The notes beneath the pieces were generated by a model. That model did not search any database. It saw only the letters and a program-made list of their open reading frames with translations, and had not been told where the DNA came from. A DNA stretch of 64,000 nucleotides from Diplosphaera chodatii. Lineage: Eukaryota > Chlorophyta > Trebouxiophyceae > Prasiolales > Stichococcaceae. The position numbers and the translations under genes are program-made. Of this stretch, positions 59,592 to 64,000 are shown piece by piece. The first letter of the stretch is position 1. Every line of letters begins with the position of its first letter. The DNA is taken from positions 372,001 to 436,000 of the forward strand of contig JAALGY010000001.1 in assembly GCA_032358165.1 (NCBI GenBank), written 5' to 3'.

Positions 59592-62500
59592 TCAGCTCAG
59601 CAACACCATCGTGTGCTGCAAGCGGGGCAGGTTGAGGGCCGGCAGCGAAGTCCACTGCCCTGTTGCAGCGGACAGGCGATCCACCCGTTTGCGGTCTGGG
59701 CAAATTTGGCACCCTGCACGCCAATGCATGCGATACATTTGGATGTAGCCCAGCTTGGCATGTGATGCTTACTGGGCGACTGCTGGCACCACATGCTGCG
59801 GCACATGATCACCCAGGTGCCATCAGCAAATGTGCAGGGTCGACATGCATTAGGGACGTGCAGGGCATCAGGTAGGCCAGGCAGTTGGTCCCCGTCTGTG
59901 GTACCTGCCACAACGATGTCGCCGCTGGGAAGCTGCACCGCTGGGAAGTTTGAGCGCGCTTGCGGCATGGGGTTGGTCAGCGTCGTCCACCTATGTTCGC
60001 AATGACAGCTCGTGCACTGGTGTTGCAACACACCAAGATGTGCACAATCGTGCTTTGTCAGACACACAGTCGCATGTACAGGGTCATCTGCAGCACACAG
60101 CAAGGTTGTTTCACAGGCAACACATGCCGGGTATGAAGCACATACGTGTCTGAAGCCCAGTCATATAGCTCGCAAGAGGCCAGGGTGTTGCCGCTCGAAT
60201 CAGCACCCTGCAACAATGAACATTCCTTCTGAAACCGGATAACTCCTCAAGTAGAAGCGCCTTTGCAAGTGCAGAGGACTGCCGCTGCTATCTGCAGCGT
60301 GACAAATGCAAGTGAGACGCGTTGACGTTACTTTCAATGACCCCGATGTGGCAGTGTATGCTCCAGCGCTGCTGTGCTCCTTGCCAGGACCCTACCCCAA
60401 GTGCAAGAGCGCCGCCTGCAGCGCCCACACACTGCCCGCCGAGGCACTGGTTGCCCTTCAGAGGCAGCAGCTGCAGCAGCTCGCGGGCCGTGGCCATGCT
60501 CGTCGCCGTGGCCCAGGAGTCGGTCTGGGAGTTGTACCGCTGCATGCAATGCATGATGTGAGCCACCTTGTTTCAAACAGACGTAAGGACATACGCTCAA
60601 CGTGGTGCATGTGCAAGCTGTCGACCGCCGGCCTCAAGGTTGGTATGCACAGCGCGAGTAGAGTGTGGCCTGTGGTTCGGCGCTGCTACTAGCCATGCCA
60701 CGACGTCTGGCTGCCAAGCAACCCACACAGTGAGAGCAGCTGTCAACGGTGTTGCAGTGCTGTCCGCATCTGCACTTGACACTGCACACAAGTGTCACAG
60801 TCTCTGTGGGCGCACCTGCACGGCTGCCTTTCTGTCGGCACCAGATGTTCCGGTGCTCCCCCCAGCCACCATGGCAAAGTCGCCCACTCTGCACACAACA
60901 ACTTCAGCCTGTTCTGGTTTTCAACTACACCGACGTGCTCGACAGCGTGGGTATAGCAGAATATCCATGGGGGTTTCGGTTGTCATAGAGCATCTATGCG
61001 AGCTGGGCATGGGTGTGCTCAGCGTTAAAATATCTTTCATTGTGAGAGCATAGTGGCAAGTGACGCTGACCCATTTCGGGCTGCATGTCCTCACACTGCA
61101 CGAAGTTGAAACTGACCTGAGCTTTATGCAAGCTTTTCGGCGAGGCTGGGTGGCTTCCACTCAGCCACCAAGGATAGACAGCGCAGCCATGCCTTGAATG
61201 CATGTGTTGCGGAGGTGAACCATGCTGGGGCCAACCACGTTTGCGCGACGGCCCGGGTCTGTGACGAATGCTGATGCATTCAGTGCAGTGCAGCGAAAAA
61301 GCTCACGTGATCATGCCAGCGTTGTAGATTGGCCCTGCCATGGGTGCGGCTGCCGCCCAGCTGCCCGCACCGCCTGGAACTGGGGTGTAGATCTCCGCAG
61401 AGGCCAAGCGGTTATAGCTTGTGTCGACGCCGCCTGCAGCCATCGTGCCAGGCAGATAACCCTCGTTGCGCATCAACTGTTCTTGCTGATGTAGCTGCAT
61501 TGTGGCTGATGCTGCAGCTGCTTTGCTGTCAGGGTGCTTCCAATGCATTGGCCACCTACTGAGTGCTGGTGTGATACACGACTTGTGCAGGGTGTGGAAG
61601 CGCAGGAACTGCAGGCACACCTGCGATGAGGACACGCCCATCTGGCAGGATCACTCCCTGATGGTTGAAGCGTGGCATGCTCAGGGAGCCAGCGGGCGAC
61701 CATGTGTTGTCAGATGCCGAATACAGCTCGCACGCTGCCGTCATTGCAAAATTATCAGCACCTGCGCATGGTGAGACAAGGCACCGGGTAGCCAGCAATG
61801 TTGTTGCTGGTCAAACAAGGCTTAGCCGTTTGCACAGTCACCACAGCCATCATACTGCCGTTTGCGGCGGGCTGATTGTAGATGCAGCAGGTTTTAAGTG
61901 ACTATATACTTGCTGTGCACCAAGGGGCTGCAAAGATTGCTGTTCTGCAGCGGGTGTACCTCCAACAGCCAGTGCACGCCCGTCGGCCAGTGTAAAGGCC
62001 TTGAACGCAAAACGGACCGGCATGCTCATTGCAGATGTTGTTGTCCAGGTGCTTGGCGGGGTTAGGACATCCGCAGAGGGGGCAACTGCCATGTTGCCCG
62101 CGATCGCCAAGACAACCTGGTAGGACAGCACAGCGCTCGCTTGGGGTTTTCTACCAGAAATGTTGGTTGGATGGCAGACTAGGCGAGTGCATGCAAGCAT
62201 GCCAGTGGCAGGGCATCCACACAGTCCATTGGCATTGTGTCTCGTGACAAACAGCGCACAATCGGCGGGTGATGCAGGGCAGGATCGGGCGTGCAGTCCC
62301 CATGCACTAGGAGCTCACCTTCTGGTTGGGCGTTGGTGACAGCACCACTGCTTGATGCTGACTGTGGGGCACCAAGTTTGTCAACAGCTGCCACGCGGGA
62401 GTGGGGTCGTCAAGGTTTAAAACCTCCGACGAGTTGAGTGCTCCCGGTTGGAGCTCCGCGCCCCCTGCAAATTGGCACACAAACTTTGCAACCGTGCGTT

Positions 62501-64000
62501 GTGAATCTTACTGCAGGCGCCGTCAAAGGGGCCTACGGTCGTGAGCGTCGTTGCATTGGGCATCTCACATCACAAATGCCATTTGGGTTCCTCTGTGCTT
62601 CGTTTGCTTGTAGCTTGCGGAGGATCTCACAGTTGATGCGCCTGCTTGATGTCTGCACGTTGCGGGCGCTGTGGGCTGCTGGCACCGCAGAAGCAGACCC
62701 CTGAGTGAGTGTTCCACACCTGTCACCACAAGGCGTACGGGCGTTGGCGGTGGCGGCGAAGGTGGCGGCTGCGGCGGCGGGCTGGGGGGCGGCGGCGGCG
62801 GTGGGCTTGGTGGAGGCTGTGGCGGCGGGCTGGGCGGGGGTGCAGGCGGGGGAGAGGGTGGCGGCTGTGGCGGTGGGCTGGGCGGGGGTGCAGGTGGGGG
62901 AGAGGGCGGCGGCGGGCTGGGAGGTGGTGAGGGCGGGGGCCTGGGCGGCGGCGGCGGTGGGGCTGCTGCAGTGCAGTTGGATTCTGGTGTCAGCACGCAC
63001 AGGTTGAGTGGTGTTTCTGTGTACATTTACGTCTGACAAGACATCTGACTGCTGAAATTCTAATATGCATCTGGGGCTGTGCATTACATGCGTGTAATAA
63101 TTGATGGCCAAAGGACGCACTGCAGATCGTTCTTGCGGCGTTCACGCTGCCGCCAGCAACGCACAGTGCGCAGCTGGTGGCTCCGCGCATACTCTGGTAC
63201 CTCTGCTGGCCGTGGACGCTGCCTTGACACTTCCCGCACTTGAAGGCGCCCGGGCCGGCCTGCTCGTATGATGTATACATCCGCGGTGGCTCATGTTTGC
63301 TCGATGGTGCCAGCAGATGTATTGTTGCATTGCAGGTTTCGGGCAGGATAGAATTGAAGTATTGCCAGGGCCGAGCACAGTGAGAGTGACTGCCGCCTCC
63401 AGAGTCAGCACGTGTGGTGACACACTACCCACCTTGGCAGTCCCCGGCGGGCAAGGCTGCGGCCGTCCGTTGGCGCCGGGCTGTTGGCCCGGCTTGAAGA
63501 CGGTGGGCACCTTGCAGGTTGTGTGAGCAGCATCCACGACACCGCCTTGCGGGCAGCTGAGGCACCTGTACAATTGGCCCGAGAGAATGTTGATCAATAC
63601 CAGGTCGTCTTGGCAGTGCTCATGCTTGCAGCGTAATGGTAATGTGCACCAGCATGTACTCATGCAGGCAGCAGCGGAAGCCAACCCTTCTCATCACCCT
63701 GAGCAAGTCAAACTGCACTGACTGCTCGCTTTGGCACTGCATCATGTAGGCAGCTACATTGTCACCTTGTCGAACCCGTGCGTGGCTGGTAGCGTTGCCC
63801 GCTGCACAGACCGCACACAAAGGCGCCAGCGCCCTTCTTGGCGTGGCCAGCCTTGCAGGCGGTGGAGTCGCCGTTGGAGCTTGGCTCATGCCCTGCCGCT
63901 GGAACTGCAGGCATGAATATGAACACACCGTCAGCCCCTGCACTGTGCAGCAGGCCTGCCAAAGCGTCTGTGCGTGCATGCCTGGGTGGCTGTCGAACAG
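59592..64000 (-). CDS. Secreted Cys-rich / poly-(Ser-Pro) / kelch protein, 5' end outside window
   Basis: Reading on the minus strand, the right end encodes ephrin-receptor-like (GCC2/GCC3) Cys-rich repeats in exons 63776-63904 (GAFVCGLCSGQRYQPRTG), 63433-63565 (CLSCPQGGVVDAAHTTC) and one starting at 63259 (AGPGAFKCGKCQGS). A Pro-rich exon ends at 62727. Then come kelch/galactose-oxidase-like blades: 62512-62563, 62319-62464, 61960-62116, 61621-61761, 61307-61433, 60816-60888, 60396-60539, 60146-60207, 59905-59990 and 59592-59713 (TGA). Blade motifs include SLSMPRFNHQGVILPDGRVL, MPQARSNFPAVQLPSGDIVV and LSAATGQWTSLPALNLPR, each with GG at the blade turn. The chain is in phase from 62563 down. 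An ATG at 62563 could also start a separate kelch gene; I favour one gene because the Pro-rich exon donor and the acceptor at 62564 are both phase 0. The exon between 63566 and 63775 is unresolved. A wall or extracellular-matrix role is inferred from composition. Confidence 0.7.
62745..62964 (-). repeat. (Ser-Pro-Pro)n / Pro-rich coding repeat
   Basis: On the minus strand this encodes about 73 residues almost wholly of Pro with Ser, Ala and Gln (PPPSPPP, PPPAPPP, PPPQPPP units). It is typical of hydroxyproline-rich glycoprotein hinges in green-algal wall proteins such as pherophorins. The opposite-strand poly-Gly frame is its shadow. Confidence 0.9.

Noticed and set aside
62671..63036. Long plus-strand Gly-rich open frame
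   Set aside because: It is the antisense shadow of the Pro-rich exon on the minus strand, which chains to kelch exons.

Overview
The window is nuclear DNA of a green alga (core Chlorophyta; I cannot decide between a trebouxiophyte and a chlorophycean). The signs are GC-rich exons cut by many short introns of roughly 100-250 bases with GTGAGT/GTGCGT-type donors and TGCAG acceptors, TGTAA motifs of the chlorophyte poly(A) type downstream of several stop codons, plant-type proteins (SOS1-like antiporter, arginine-rich tandem CCCH protein, TBL-like PC-esterase), and Ser-Pro-Pro hydroxyproline-rich wall-protein repeats. I found no transposon, CRISPR array, rRNA or convincing tRNA. Exon models were built by hand: splice sites were accepted when donor, acceptor and codon phase agreed and the joined protein matched a family.

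Layout. 2-684 (+): last three exons of glucosamine-fructose-6-phosphate aminotransferase. 2137-4745 (-): unidentified multi-pass membrane protein with a transit-peptide-like start. 5817-7236 (+): unrecognised small protein behind a (CAG)16 tract. 7669-11470 (-): JMJD6-type JmjC hydroxylase. 11765 to about 16302 (+): plant-type tandem CCCH zinc-finger protein. 17495-23631 (-): HEATR6-like HEAT-repeat protein. 24429-27428 (+): PC-esterase (TBL/PMR5-like) type II membrane protein. 28520-34417 (+): unrecognised Gln/Pro/Ser-rich coiled-coil protein. 35362-41598 (-): molybdenum cofactor sulfurase. 42393-58732 (+): very large SOS1-type Na+/H+ antiporter with a cyclic-nucleotide-binding-like domain. 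59592 to the window edge (-): secreted protein with Cys-rich repeats, a poly-(Ser-Pro) stretch and kelch/galactose-oxidase-like repeats.

The genes are mostly arranged in alternating divergent and convergent pairs (the neighbours 24429-27428 and 28520-34417 are tandem). They do not form a pathway: this is an ordinary eukaryotic housekeeping neighbourhood. Loose themes are RNA/chromatin regulation (JMJD6 and the CCCH protein share a 294-base divergent promoter) and cell surface or stress physiology (PC-esterase, SOS1, wall protein). I see no strong case for a wholly new system. The most unusual items are the roughly doubled SOS1 with a long disordered insert, two GC-AG introns in that gene, the Cys-rich/poly-Pro/kelch fusion, perfect inverted repeats at the 3' end of the coiled-coil gene, a Glu in place of the catalytic Asp in the PC-esterase, and three proteins without recognisable families.
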